Below, piece by piece: positions 39,521 through 46,811 of a stretch of DNA of 64,000 nucleotides (the first letter of the stretch is position 1; every line of letters begins with the position of its first letter). The translations under genes and the position numbers were made by a program. The notes below the pieces were generated by a model. That model was not told the origin of the DNA. It worked only from the letters and a program-made list of their open reading frames with translations, and did no database searches. Source of the DNA: Wohlfahrtiimonas sp. G9077. Lineage in GTDB: Bacteria; Pseudomonadota; Gammaproteobacteria; Cardiobacteriales; Wohlfahrtiimonadaceae. Location: contig NZ_NEFD01000001.1 of assembly GCF_002252155.1 (NCBI RefSeq), positions 62,001-126,000 on the forward strand, read 5' to 3'.

Positions 39521-40411
39521 ATGAAAAAGTTGTTGTGGACATCAATAATGTTATTGAGTGTTGCGTTTGCTCAAGGACAAATATTACAGAGTCAGAATCC
39601 AATGAGTTTTCCGATGCTCAATAAAGAGGGTGATTATATTGGGCGTTATACGGTGCCTTCAGATGCGGAAATCTTAAAAGAGCCTAATGCGAAAGAGATC
39701 ATGCGTGGTAAATTGATCCTCAATGATACTAAGCGCCTTTTACCAGATCATGTAGGGGCTGAAATGAATTGTAGTAGTTGTCACATTGCAGAGGGGAAAG
39801 TACAATTTAGCTCGCCTTATATTGCGATTATTCATGAATTTCCTGAGTATTCTAAGCGCGCGAAAAAAGTCATAGATATCGAAGAGCGTATTAATGGTTG
39901 TTTCGAACGATCTATGAATGGTGTGCCGCTTGATCCAGATTCAGAGCCCATGCGTGCAATGGTGGCATATATGACCTTTTTAGCAAAAGGTCAGCCAAAA
40001 GATGCCATCGTGCAAGTGGTTAATTTGCAGCCATTAGACACAAGCTTGATACCTGATCCTATCAATGGAAAAGTGCTATTTGGTTTACATTGTGCAACGT
40101 GTCATGGTGATGATGGTCAAGGTATGAAAGATGCTCGGGGCGATATCATTTTCCCACCATTATGGGGGCCTAATTCTTTCAATGCTGGCGCAGGAATGCA
40201 TCATATCAGTAAAGCTTCCAGTTTTATTAAATACAATATGCCAATTGCAGCACGTAAAGAAGGGGCTTGGGGGCAAGGACACATTTTAACGGATCAAGAA
40301 GCATTAGACATTGCTGCTTATTTTACTCAGCAACCAAGGCCAGCGCTCAATGAGAAAAAAGCCAAAGTTAAAATGCTTGAAGAGGAGAAAAATCAAGCAG
40401 AGCAAGAGTAG
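39521..40411 (+). CDS. TsdA-like dihaem cytochrome c (putative thiosulfate dehydrogenase)
   Basis: A 296-aa periplasmic protein with signal peptide (about 1-17), haem sites CSSCH (84-88) and CATCH (191-195), and the segment EERINGCFERSMNG with Cys127. A Cys in this RSxNG context is the unusual His/Cys axial haem ligand in thiosulfate dehydrogenase TsdA, which oxidises thiosulfate to tetrathionate or runs in reverse. The last 30 residues are a charged Lys/Glu tail, probably a short helix. Preceded by an AAGGAGAG ribosome site. Function by family resemblance; other cytochromes of the same COG are uncharacterised. Confidence 0.75.
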   Translation: MKKLLWTSIMLLSVAFAQGQILQSQNPMSFPMLNKEGDYIGRYTVPSDAEILKEPNAKEIMRGKLILNDTKRLLPDHVGAEMNCSSCHIAEGKVQFSSPYIAIIHEFPEYSKRAKKVIDIEERINGCFERSMNGVPLDPDSEPMRAMVAYMTFLAKGQPKDAIVQVVNLQPLDTSLIPDPINGKVLFGLHCATCHGDDGQGMKDARGDIIFPPLWGPNSFNAGAGMHHISKASSFIKYNMPIAARKEGAWGQGHILTDQEALDIAAYFTQQPRPALNEKKAKVKMLEEEKNQAEQE

Positions 40412-40428
40412 TGTAACAAAAAATAAAA

Positions 40429-40458
40429 AAGCCGATACAATTGTATCGGCTTTTTTAT
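40429..40458. terminator. Bidirectional terminator, copy 2 of the 30-bp repeat
   Basis: Identical over 30 bp to the purD terminator (38017-38046). It sits between the convergent TsdA-like and Wzy-like genes and has A- and T-runs on both sides. Confidence 0.92.
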
Positions 40459-40461
40459 GTG

Positions 40462-41865
40462 CTATTTTGATGCACTTGGCCAATCAATGATGGGATTATG
40501 CTGCCAAATCGACGGACCATAAGCTCGATCAATAAGCAGTGTGTCTTGATCTGTGGCATCAGTTTCTCGTGAGAGCATTTCATGGCGGATGTATGGCCAT
40601 GCATTATATGTGCTGAGCATGATGAGAATACTGGCAATGACGGCCAAGCCTTTATGGCCATAAACATAAATAATAGGGGCAAGAGGCTGAGTGGTTGATG
40701 TGCTCGGCAGTGCCGCATAAGCATATGCCATCAACATTAAAGTCAGCCATTGACTGATGGGGTAAATTAAGGAGCCAGACAATGCACCATTGCTCATCAA
40801 TACAAAGACACTGACCCAAAGCCAGGCCGGCAGTTGATCAGCATATGACAGCAAGCGCACCAATAAATAGAGGCACAATAAATTGAGCATCAGCCCCATT
40901 AAGCCCATCTCAGCCAGCCAATAGAGCATGAAACTATGGGGGTGAGCCAATTGATTGCCATCTTCGAAGATGAAATGACCTGCACCCATGCCAATGTACA
41001 CATTGTCCATGAAGGTTTGTAAGGAGAAAAGATATAAATCCATCCGACCCGATGAGCTTGTGCGGGCTAAACCATGCATTTGTGCATTTTGCAGCATCAA
41101 AACATTAAAGACCACATATAAAGTGAATGCGCAAATGACTGTCATTAAGGGCAATGTTAACGTAGCGCGTTTATTTTGTCCTAAGACCATAATGAGGAGT
41201 ATTCCGATGGTGAGGGACAGTAAAACGGCGCGAGCACCATCATAGAAAAACACGAAGAGGTATAAGGTGCTTAAAATAAAAATCCATGGTGTGAAGCGTT
41301 GATTGGCGAGAAAGCCCGGGCGCAACCATAAAATCATGAGTAACGGCAACAGTGCATCATTAAAATAACGAATGTTGCCAAAGGTATTGTGCCCAACGCT
41401 TGTATAATTTGGATCTGTGATTTGAATCATAACGCTAGTGATGAGATAGACAATGCTGGGAATGGGCGTGAATGCAATGACTGCAAGGGCATGATTGAAC
41501 CAAACTTGATCTTTTTTGAATGCCATTGCAAAGTAGAGAAACGCCATCACCAATAGAATATTGAGGCTTAAGGTTAAATATGCCGTCACATTATGAATGC
41601 CAAAGATCAGCAACAGCACATAACAACCATTGATCAGCGCGGCGATTTTTAGGGCATGGCGATGGTGACGCAGTTCAGTACTCGGTAACAGGATGAGCCC
41701 GACGGCACTGAACAGTAATAAAATGATCTCACCCATGCGCCATTCATTGTAATAATCATCAATCCAAGGATTGAGATCGATCCCTGCAAACGAACCAAAG
41801 AGCCAAATGAGCGTGAGATAAATGATGATGCGATGCAATACTAAATGTATCCTATCCTTTGTCAT
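40462..41865 (-). CDS. O-antigen ligase/polymerase-like membrane protein (Wzy_C family)
   Basis: A 467-aa multi-pass protein with about twelve helices. The large periplasmic-loop region shows the Wzy_C pattern: GARAVLLSLTIGI, the RTSSSGRMDLY segment and HPHSFMLYWLAEMGLMG. Such proteins transfer or polymerise lipid-linked glycans: O-antigen ligase WaaL, polymerase Wzy, or pilin glycosyltransferase PglL. The sequence alone does not separate these, and no other glycan gene is nearby. Single-gene unit reading away from selD. Confidence 0.7.
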   Translation of the reverse strand: MTKDRIHLVLHRIIIYLTLIWLFGSFAGIDLNPWIDDYYNEWRMGEIILLLFSAVGLILLPSTELRHHRHALKIAALINGCYVLLLIFGIHNVTAYLTLSLNILLVMAFLYFAMAFKKDQVWFNHALAVIAFTPIPSIVYLITSVMIQITDPNYTSVGHNTFGNIRYFNDALLPLLMILWLRPGFLANQRFTPWIFILSTLYLFVFFYDGARAVLLSLTIGILLIMVLGQNKRATLTLPLMTVICAFTLYVVFNVLMLQNAQMHGLARTSSSGRMDLYLFSLQTFMDNVYIGMGAGHFIFEDGNQLAHPHSFMLYWLAEMGLMGLMLNLLCLYLLVRLLSYADQLPAWLWVSVFVLMSNGALSGSLIYPISQWLTLMLMAYAYAALPSTSTTQPLAPIIYVYGHKGLAVIASILIMLSTYNAWPYIRHEMLSRETDATDQDTLLIDRAYGPSIWQHNPIIDWPSASK

Positions 41866-41939
41866 GGTGTGCCTTGTTATCTTTTTTGTTTAGGCATGTA
41901 GTATAAGCCATCGCTTTATCAGAGACTATGGCACCACCA

Positions 41940-42980
41940 TTATTTTAGGATGATTTTATGGGCTTGTGGGGCAATGATGTGGCCAATGGGCTCTAAATGG
42001 CCAAGTCCTTCCTCTTTGCACAATGATGTGAAATCATCAATATGATCCTTGCCCACAGACACTAATAAACCGCCACTTGTTTGCGGATCACCCAGAAGAT
42101 GTTTATAGGCATCAAATTGCTCATTGTGTGTCACTAAATGTTCGTAACTTGCCAAGTTTTTAAAGGTACCGCCTGGCATTGATCCTAAAGCCTCATAATG
42201 GCGCACAGAATCAATGAGCGGAATGTTTGCACAATTGAGCTCAATGCTGACATTGCTACCTTCTGTCATTTCAGAGAGATGGCCAATCAATCCAAAACCT
42301 GTGACATCCGTCATGGCATGCACATACGGCTCAAGGGCAAAGCGTGCACCGGCTTGATTGAGTTGTACCATAATGTCACGGGCAGTGAATTGATCTTCAC
42401 TGCGCAGTAAACCACGTTTTTCTGCGGTGGTTAAGATGCCAATGCCAATGGGTTTGGTTAAGAAGATGGCATCGCCCACTTGTGCGGTGTCATTGCGTTG
42501 TAAATGGGCTTTATCCACAATGCCAGTGACGGCTAAGCCAAAAATGGGCTCAGGCGCATCAATCGAATGGCCGCCAGCTAAAATGATGCCCGCTGCTTCA
42601 CATGTGGCGCGGCCGCCTGCTATCACCGTACGAGCCACTTCTGGTGGGAGTTTTTGAGAAGGCCAGCCTAAAATCGCAATCGCCATGATGGGTTTACCAC
42701 CCATGGCATACACATCGCTGATGGCATTGGTGGCGGCAATGCGCCCAAAATCAAAGGGATCGTCCACAATGGGCATGAAAAAGTCCGTGGTTGAGATAAT
42801 CCCCGTCGTTGCATCGATGCCATAAACCGCAGCATCATCGCGTGACTGGTTGCCCACCCATAAATTCGGATCAGAGGTTTGTATGCCACTGCCTGTCAAT
42901 ATCTCCCCAAGAACCTTGGGATCTAATTTACAGCCTCATCCGGCGCCGTGGCTATACTGTGTTAATTTTATCTCAGACAT
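41940..42980 (-). CDS. selD: Selenide, water dikinase, itself a selenoprotein (in-frame UGA = Sec15)
   Basis: Selenophosphate synthetase, 346 aa counting Sec. A conventional ORF search begins at a TTG at 42899, but the frame continues upstream through TGA (42936-42938) to ATG 42980, giving [22 protein letters not shown]. This aligns with E. coli SHGAGCGCK, with Sec replacing catalytic Cys17. A hairpin begins 15 nt after the UGA. Other motifs intact: [63 protein letters not shown]. It makes the Se donor for Sec-tRNA; hence the genome must hold selA, selB and selC, which are not in this window. Divergent from nadK. Confidence 0.93.
42906..42920 (-). promoter_or_regulatory. SECIS-like hairpin in selD
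   Basis: In the mRNA, CCCAAG-GTT-CTTGGG folds into a 6-bp stem starting 15 nt after the UGA; with the last pair open the loop reads GGUUC, close to the GGUC-type SelB loop of E. coli fdhF. It lies inside the coding sequence, as bacterial SECIS elements do. Confidence 0.75.
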
Positions 42981-43046
42981 TACCTTTTCAATCCCATAAG
43001 AATAGGTTAAAGTTTAGCACTTTAACCACCGATATACGAAGCCGAT

Positions 43047-43919
43047 ATGAACAATTTTAACAAAATTGCTTTGGTGAGCCGAAACAACGTGAGCAATCCA
43101 TCGTTTGCTAAAGTGATGAAAACGGCTGAAGCCATCTTTGAGCGCAATGGTTGTGCAACGGTCACTTTGGCCTTGCCCCCGAATGATAGCGCTGAATCTA
43201 AGCAATTGCTAGAAGAGAGCGTCAAAGATTGTGATTTGATCATCATCTTTGGCGGCGATGGCACATTTTTAGGCATTGCCCGCAAGGCTTGTCATTTAGA
43301 CATTCCATTTTTAGGCATTAACTTGGGGCGCTTGGGCTTTTTGACGGATATCCGTGAAACAGAATTGGAAGAGAGCCTCATTCACATCTTAAAAGGTGAA
43401 TATAAAACGGAGGATCGTGAGCTCATTCGCGTGAAAATCCCCGGGAAATTTGACTCGTTTGCCTTAAATGATGTGGTGATTCATCAGCGCAGCATCTCAC
43501 GCATGATTGAACTAGATGTGTTTGTGGATGATAAATATTTAACCAGCTATTGGGCCGATGGTGTGATTTTTGCAACGCCCACAGGCTCAACGGCATATGC
43601 GTTGTCATCAGGCGGTCCTTTGGTCTATCCATCTTTGTCTGCGGTGCTTGTGGTGCCGATCTCCCCACATACTTTTAGTCATCGCCCGATTGTATTGCCC
43701 ACGAATTTAAAAATTAAAGTGGCACTCAAAGAGAGCGTGCGTCATGCGGTGAGCGTCAGTTGCGATGGGCAAGTGGTGTTTGATTTTGATAAAGGCGATG
43801 AGCTTGAACTCATCAGCAATGCCTCAAAAATCACTTTGGTGCATCCTGAAAACTACAACTATTTTGAAATTTTACGTGCAAAATTAAACTGGGGTCATCA
43901 CCCTGAAAGAGAAAGATAA
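43047..43919 (+). CDS. nadK: NAD kinase
   Basis: ATP-dependent NAD phosphorylation, 290 aa. The GGDGT motif (69-73) with catalytic Asp71, LGINLGRLGFLTD, the conserved TPTGSTAYALSSGGP and the C-terminal SCDGQ region are all present. Divergent from selD; the following small gene starts at its stop codon (TAATG). Confidence 0.95.
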   Translation: MNNFNKIALVSRNNVSNPSFAKVMKTAEAIFERNGCATVTLALPPNDSAESKQLLEESVKDCDLIIIFGGDGTFLGIARKACHLDIPFLGINLGRLGFLTDIRETELEESLIHILKGEYKTEDRELIRVKIPGKFDSFALNDVVIHQRSISRMIELDVFVDDKYLTSYWADGVIFATPTGSTAYALSSGGPLVYPSLSAVLVVPISPHTFSHRPIVLPTNLKIKVALKESVRHAVSVSCDGQVVFDFDKGDELELISNASKITLVHPENYNYFEILRAKLNWGHHPERER

Positions 43920-44359
43920 TGATGGAACAAACAACATTGATACATCCTGTATTGGGTGAATTGACTTATGAAGCGGCTTTACAAGGTTATGCCGGCAGCA
44001 TTGAATTGTCAGACATGCCCCTTAAAATCAATTTAGTGGGCGATGCGTTAGCCGTAGAAGCTTTGGGCGATCGCTTATTGGCATTTTTAGAAAGTGATGC
44101 CTTTGAAGATGCATTTATTGAAGGTTTAGAGGCATTATTGACCTTAAAAAATCGCGATTGGCTCAGCGAAGGGGAAGCAGAATACACGCTCGAGGAGTTT
44201 TTTGACTTTGTCTCCCTCGATGCAATTGTGATGCATTCAGATAAAATTGAGCTCTATACCGACGATTTAGAGCTTTTATGGCGCAATCGTGCCATTTTGA
44301 GTTTTGATTATGATTATCAGCTCATTAATGTGCACATTGAAGAGCACATCAGTTTTTAA
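43919..44359 (+). CDS. Uncharacterised acidic protein co-transcribed with nadK
   Basis: A 146-aa acidic, soluble protein with no signal peptide or helix; I do not recognise the family. The sequence alternates predicted strands (KINLVGDALAVEAL, LDAIVMHSDKIELYT) and Asp/Glu-rich helices (FLESDAFEDAFIEGLEALL), with a strongly acidic C-terminal half. The start overlaps the nadK stop by one base and a second ATG follows directly at 43922. Coupled to nadK and closed by a terminator. It looks like one of the small DUF proteins often paired with house-keeping enzymes; no function is proposed. Confidence 0.7.
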   Translation: MMEQTTLIHPVLGELTYEAALQGYAGSIELSDMPLKINLVGDALAVEALGDRLLAFLESDAFEDAFIEGLEALLTLKNRDWLSEGEAEYTLEEFFDFVSLDAIVMHSDKIELYTDDLELLWRNRAILSFDYDYQLINVHIEEHISF

Positions 44360-44366
44360 GCATTAA

Positions 44367-44391
44367 AAAAAGCAGCGTTTGCTGCTTTTTT
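44367..44391. terminator. Bidirectional terminator between the nadK unit and the NlpC/P60 gene
   Basis: AAAAAGCAGC, loop GTTT, GCTGCTTTTT. Confidence 0.9.
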
Positions 44392-44398
44392 ATTGTGA

Positions 44399-45004
44399 CT
44401 ATGTATTGAGTGCCACTTGCGTGCTTTTGCTTTGTTGCACGCGGCGGGCTTGATAAAAGCGCTGCTTCCAATATTTGTCATTCAACGAAGAAGTCATCAC
44501 GCCTTTTGACGTCGATGCATGGATGAATTGATTGTTGCCGTTGTAGATGCCCACATGCAATCCTGTGCGATTTTGTCCCCAATTGGTTTTAAAGAAAATC
44601 AAATCGCCCGGTTTTAAATCCTCTTTAGCAATCTGGATGCCAACATTTTTTTGTGCCACTGTGGTGCGTGGAATGGCGATGGCAAATTTATCTGTAAAGG
44701 TGCGCTGCACAAAGGCAGAGCAATCGATGCCATTTAAAGAGTTACCGCCTAATTTATAGGGCGTGCCTTTCCATTGTTTTAATTGATTTTGCAGTGCCGT
44801 GGTGACAACGTGGCTGTCTCTTAAGGCTGCGGGTGCGGCGCTGACCGTCACATTTGTTCTCGCGACAGGTTTTGCTTTAGGTTGAGCGCTTGTGGCAACG
44901 CTTGCTTGAGCAACAATTGGGGCGCTTTTTTGTGTCTGTGTACTTGCGCAACCCACCGTTAAAAGGGATACCAGGGCAACCGAAAAAATCTTATTCATAA
45001 TCAT
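44399..45004 (-). CDS. NlpC/P60 family lipoprotein, MepS/Spr-like murein endopeptidase
   Basis: A 201-aa outer-membrane lipoprotein: lipobox LTVGC (lipid Cys19), a Ala/Pro/Lys linker (20-60), then an NlpC/P60 domain (about 68-190) with catalytic Cys95 in GIDCSAFVQ, His150 in GLHVGIY and His162 in FIHAS. Such enzymes cut D,D or L,D peptide crosslinks during wall growth. MNKIFS after the first two codons gives an alternative start at 44998. A 9-bp dyad (GATCAGAAA, ATGA, TTTCTGATC; 45042-45063) lies about 40 nt upstream and could be an operator or the metA 3' hairpin. Confidence 0.88.
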   Translation of the reverse strand: MIMNKIFSVALVSLLTVGCASTQTQKSAPIVAQASVATSAQPKAKPVARTNVTVSAAPAALRDSHVVTTALQNQLKQWKGTPYKLGGNSLNGIDCSAFVQRTFTDKFAIAIPRTTVAQKNVGIQIAKEDLKPGDLIFFKTNWGQNRTGLHVGIYNGNNQFIHASTSKGVMTSSLNDKYWKQRFYQARRVQQSKSTQVALNT

Positions 45005-45041
45005 TCATTCTGCATTGTCTCAAAAGGGATGAATGATTATA

Positions 45042-45063
45042 GATCAGAAAATGATTTCTGATC
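45042..45063. repeat. Inverted repeat between metA and the NlpC/P60 gene
   Basis: GATCAGAAA and TTTCTGATC, perfect 9-nt arms with a 4-nt loop and no T-run on the minus strand. Either a weak metA terminator or an operator of the downstream gene. Confidence 0.5.
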
Positions 45064-45091
45064 CATAATTTATACATTTAATCAGGATGAT

Positions 45092-46009
45092 TTACGATTT
45101 TTTTGACGTAAAGTCATAATCTGTCTCTTGATAGACAAAATAATTGAGCCAATTTTGGAAGAAAATGCTTGATGCACTCATCCAACGGGTTTGAATGGCC
45201 TCATTCGGATCATCGTTTTTAAAGTAGTTGCTCGGAATGGTCATCATGCCTAGGGCAGAGTCACGTTGATACTCTTTTAAGAGCGTCTCTTTACCATATT
45301 CAGGATGACCACTCATAAAGACTTGGCGCCCATTTTTTGAGGCCACTAAATGAATGCCAGAGACTTCAGAGCTGGCAATCACTTCCAATTCAGGATGATT
45401 GCGCGTGGCAATCGGGTCGCTCTCTGTATTGCGTGATTGAGGCACATAAAATAGATCATCGATGCCGATGAGCAGTTTTGAGTCCGGCTTTTCTTTGATG
45501 TGTTCAAAGACACCCGTTAATTTTTCTTTAAAGATGTTTTTCTCAATGTCATAAAAATACTTCAAAGCCGCTTGGCTGCCCCAACAGATAAAGAGGGAAG
45601 CAAAGACATGGGTTTTACTCCATTCAAAGATCTTGGTCAATTCATCCCAATACGTCACTTCTTTAAAATCTAAGAGCTCAATGGGAGCGCCTGTGATGAT
45701 CATGCCATCGAAATATTCATCTTCAATGTCGCTGAAAAATCGGTAAAACTCATCTAAATGCACTTGCTTGGTGTTTTTTGAAGTGTGGTTTTCGATGGCA
45801 AGCAGTGTGATGTCCACTTGTAAAATACCGTTACTGAGTTTACTCAGCAATTGAGTTTCTGCAGTGATTTTGTCAGGCATTAAGTTCAAAATACAGATGC
45901 GCACAGGGCGAATGTCCTGCGTATTGGCGCGTTCTGGATTCATCACAAAGATGCCATGATCTTTGAGAATTTGTGAAGCGGGTAAATTTTCCGGAATAAT
46001 CACGGGCAT
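45092..46009 (-). CDS. metA: MetA-family homoserine O-acyltransferase, predicted acetyl-CoA-specific
   Basis: A 305-aa enzyme activating homoserine in methionine synthesis. Catalytic Cys142 (FICWGSQ), His235 and Glu237 (GHPEYGKE) sit at exactly the E. coli positions. The acyl-CoA selector at 111 is Glu (ITGAPIELLDF) where E. coli has Gly; Glu111 is the residue found in acetyl-CoA-using MetA such as that of Bacillus cereus, so the product is predicted to be O-acetylhomoserine. The gene has its own promoter and a ~200-nt leader with a Met-rich peptide and terminator. GGAG lies upstream of the ATG. Confidence 0.94.
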   Translation of the reverse strand: MPVIIPENLPASQILKDHGIFVMNPERANTQDIRPVRICILNLMPDKITAETQLLSKLSNGILQVDITLLAIENHTSKNTKQVHLDEFYRFFSDIEDEYFDGMIITGAPIELLDFKEVTYWDELTKIFEWSKTHVFASLFICWGSQAALKYFYDIEKNIFKEKLTGVFEHIKEKPDSKLLIGIDDLFYVPQSRNTESDPIATRNHPELEVIASSEVSGIHLVASKNGRQVFMSGHPEYGKETLLKEYQRDSALGMMTIPSNYFKNDDPNEAIQTRWMSASSIFFQNWLNYFVYQETDYDFTSKKS

Positions 46010-46033
46010 GGTTGTTCTCCTTTTATTTCATCC

Positions 46034-46064
46034 ATAAAAAAACCAGAGTGTCGTCACTCTGGTT
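46034..46064 (-). terminator. Attenuator terminator in the metA leader
   Basis: In the transcript AACCAGAGTG, loop ACGA, CACTCTGGTT then a U-run, ending about 24 nt before the metA ATG. Its left arm (AGAGTGAC) is perfectly complementary to GTCACTCT in the upstream leader segment, which gives an antiterminator. Confidence 0.85.
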
Positions 46065-46090
46065 GATCAATTTTCGGGTAAAGATGAGCG

Positions 46091-46141
46091 TTAGAGTGAC
46101 TCTACAGTAAGGTTCGAGAGCCACTCAAGTGAGTAACTCTC
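46091..46141 (-). promoter_or_regulatory. Alternative hairpins of the metA attenuator
   Basis: Three transcript segments can pair in exclusive ways. Segment 1 (GAGAGUUACUCA, from the leader stop codon) pairs with segment 2 (UGAGUGGCUCUC). Segment 2 (GAGUGGCUCU) also pairs over 10 bp, with one G-U, with segment 3 (AGAGUCACUC). Segment 3 (GUCACUCU) also pairs over 8 bp with the terminator's left arm. Confidence 0.7.
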
Positions 46142-46176
46142 TAAAGCATCATCATTAACGCGGATGGGTGGGTCAT
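46141..46176 (-). CDS. metA leader peptide (11 aa, three consecutive Met codons)
   Basis: ATG at 46176 to TAG ending at 46141 encodes MTHPSALMMML. The three consecutive ATG codons lie 2 codons before the stop, and the stop codon overlaps the first arm of the leader hairpins. Only a weak AAAG-type ribosome site is seen. The position, Met content and following terminator suggest a transcription-attenuation peptide sensing charged tRNA-Met; too short for any ORF track. Confidence 0.65.
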   Translation of the reverse strand: MTHPSALMMML

Positions 46177-46215
46177 GTTTAAGTTTACTTTAGTAACATT
46201 GTTGAACTGAAAAGT

Positions 46216-46244
46216 ATCAAACCATTTCAGATAAAAAGTGTCAA
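46216..46244 (-). promoter_or_regulatory. metA promoter
   Basis: On the minus strand a perfect -35 TTGACA (46239-46244) is followed after 17 nt by TTTGAT (46216-46221). It lies just after the hutD-like stop codon and predicts a start near 46209, giving a ~200-nt leader to metA. Confidence 0.65.
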
Positions 46245-46247
46245 GGG

Positions 46248-46811
46248 CTATTTGAGGTCAATCTCGACAATCAGGCAGGAAGCCATTGAAAATTGAGCCT
46301 TAAATATTAAGTGCATGGCATCATGATCTGAGAAAAATAGTGTATCCAAGGGTTCAAGCACTTGTCCATTGATTGAGCAGGCCGCCAGTGCAATGATGCA
46401 AGTGGTCAAAGAAGATCGCTGATATTCTTGATCAGTAAAATCCATGCGCACCATGGAATGCGCGGCCAAGCGTGTATCGGTAATGATGCCACAATCTAAA
46501 GCGGGCATTGTGCAATGGGTCATGATGGTGTTGCTGTCACCACTAAATGTGATGGGTTGCCCCGTGGGCGTTAACGTGTGCAATGCGCCATTAATAGAGA
46601 GCTCGATCGATTGACCGGTCACCAACGCTAAACTGCGCTGGCGATGCGGGAAATGAGAAAAAGGCCCTGTGTGTTCAACCGATGCCATACTCAAGCGCCA
46701 TATGAAGTCGTCCATAGATGCATGTGGTGGATGAATCATCACCTCGCGAGTGGTTCCAAGGCCATTTTTCCAAGGCTGTTCCTGAAGGTCATTAAAGGCG
46801 ATTTTTTGCAT
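46248..46811 (-). CDS. hutD: HutD/Ves family protein
   Basis: A 187-aa cupin-like protein. The HutD pattern is clear: [33 protein letters not shown] and the RSLALVTG strand. HutD members occur with histidine utilisation genes and have been proposed to limit hut expression; Ves is the E. coli relative. The start at 46811 (MQKIAFND) lies inside the end of the upstream permease gene (20-nt overlap); the longer form from 46829 would overlap more. The other hut genes are not here. Confidence 0.82.
   Translation of the reverse strand: MQKIAFNDLQEQPWKNGLGTTREVMIHPPHASMDDFIWRLSMASVEHTGPFSHFPHRQRSLALVTGQSIELSINGALHTLTPTGQPITFSGDSNTIMTHCTMPALDCGIITDTRLAAHSMVRMDFTDQEYQRSSLTTCIIALAACSINGQVLEPLDTLFFSDHDAMHLIFKAQFSMASCLIVEIDLK

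Noticed and set aside
42899-42899. TTG start for selD
   Set aside because: It would remove the catalytic N-terminus. The frame continues upstream through a UGA into a perfect SelD N-terminus with a proper ATG.
46010-46215. S-box (SAM-I), SAM-II or T-box riboswitch for metA
   Set aside because: None of the conserved S-box core, SAM-II pseudoknot or T-box (tRNA-binding) sequences can be found; the leader peptide and pairing scheme explain the region better.
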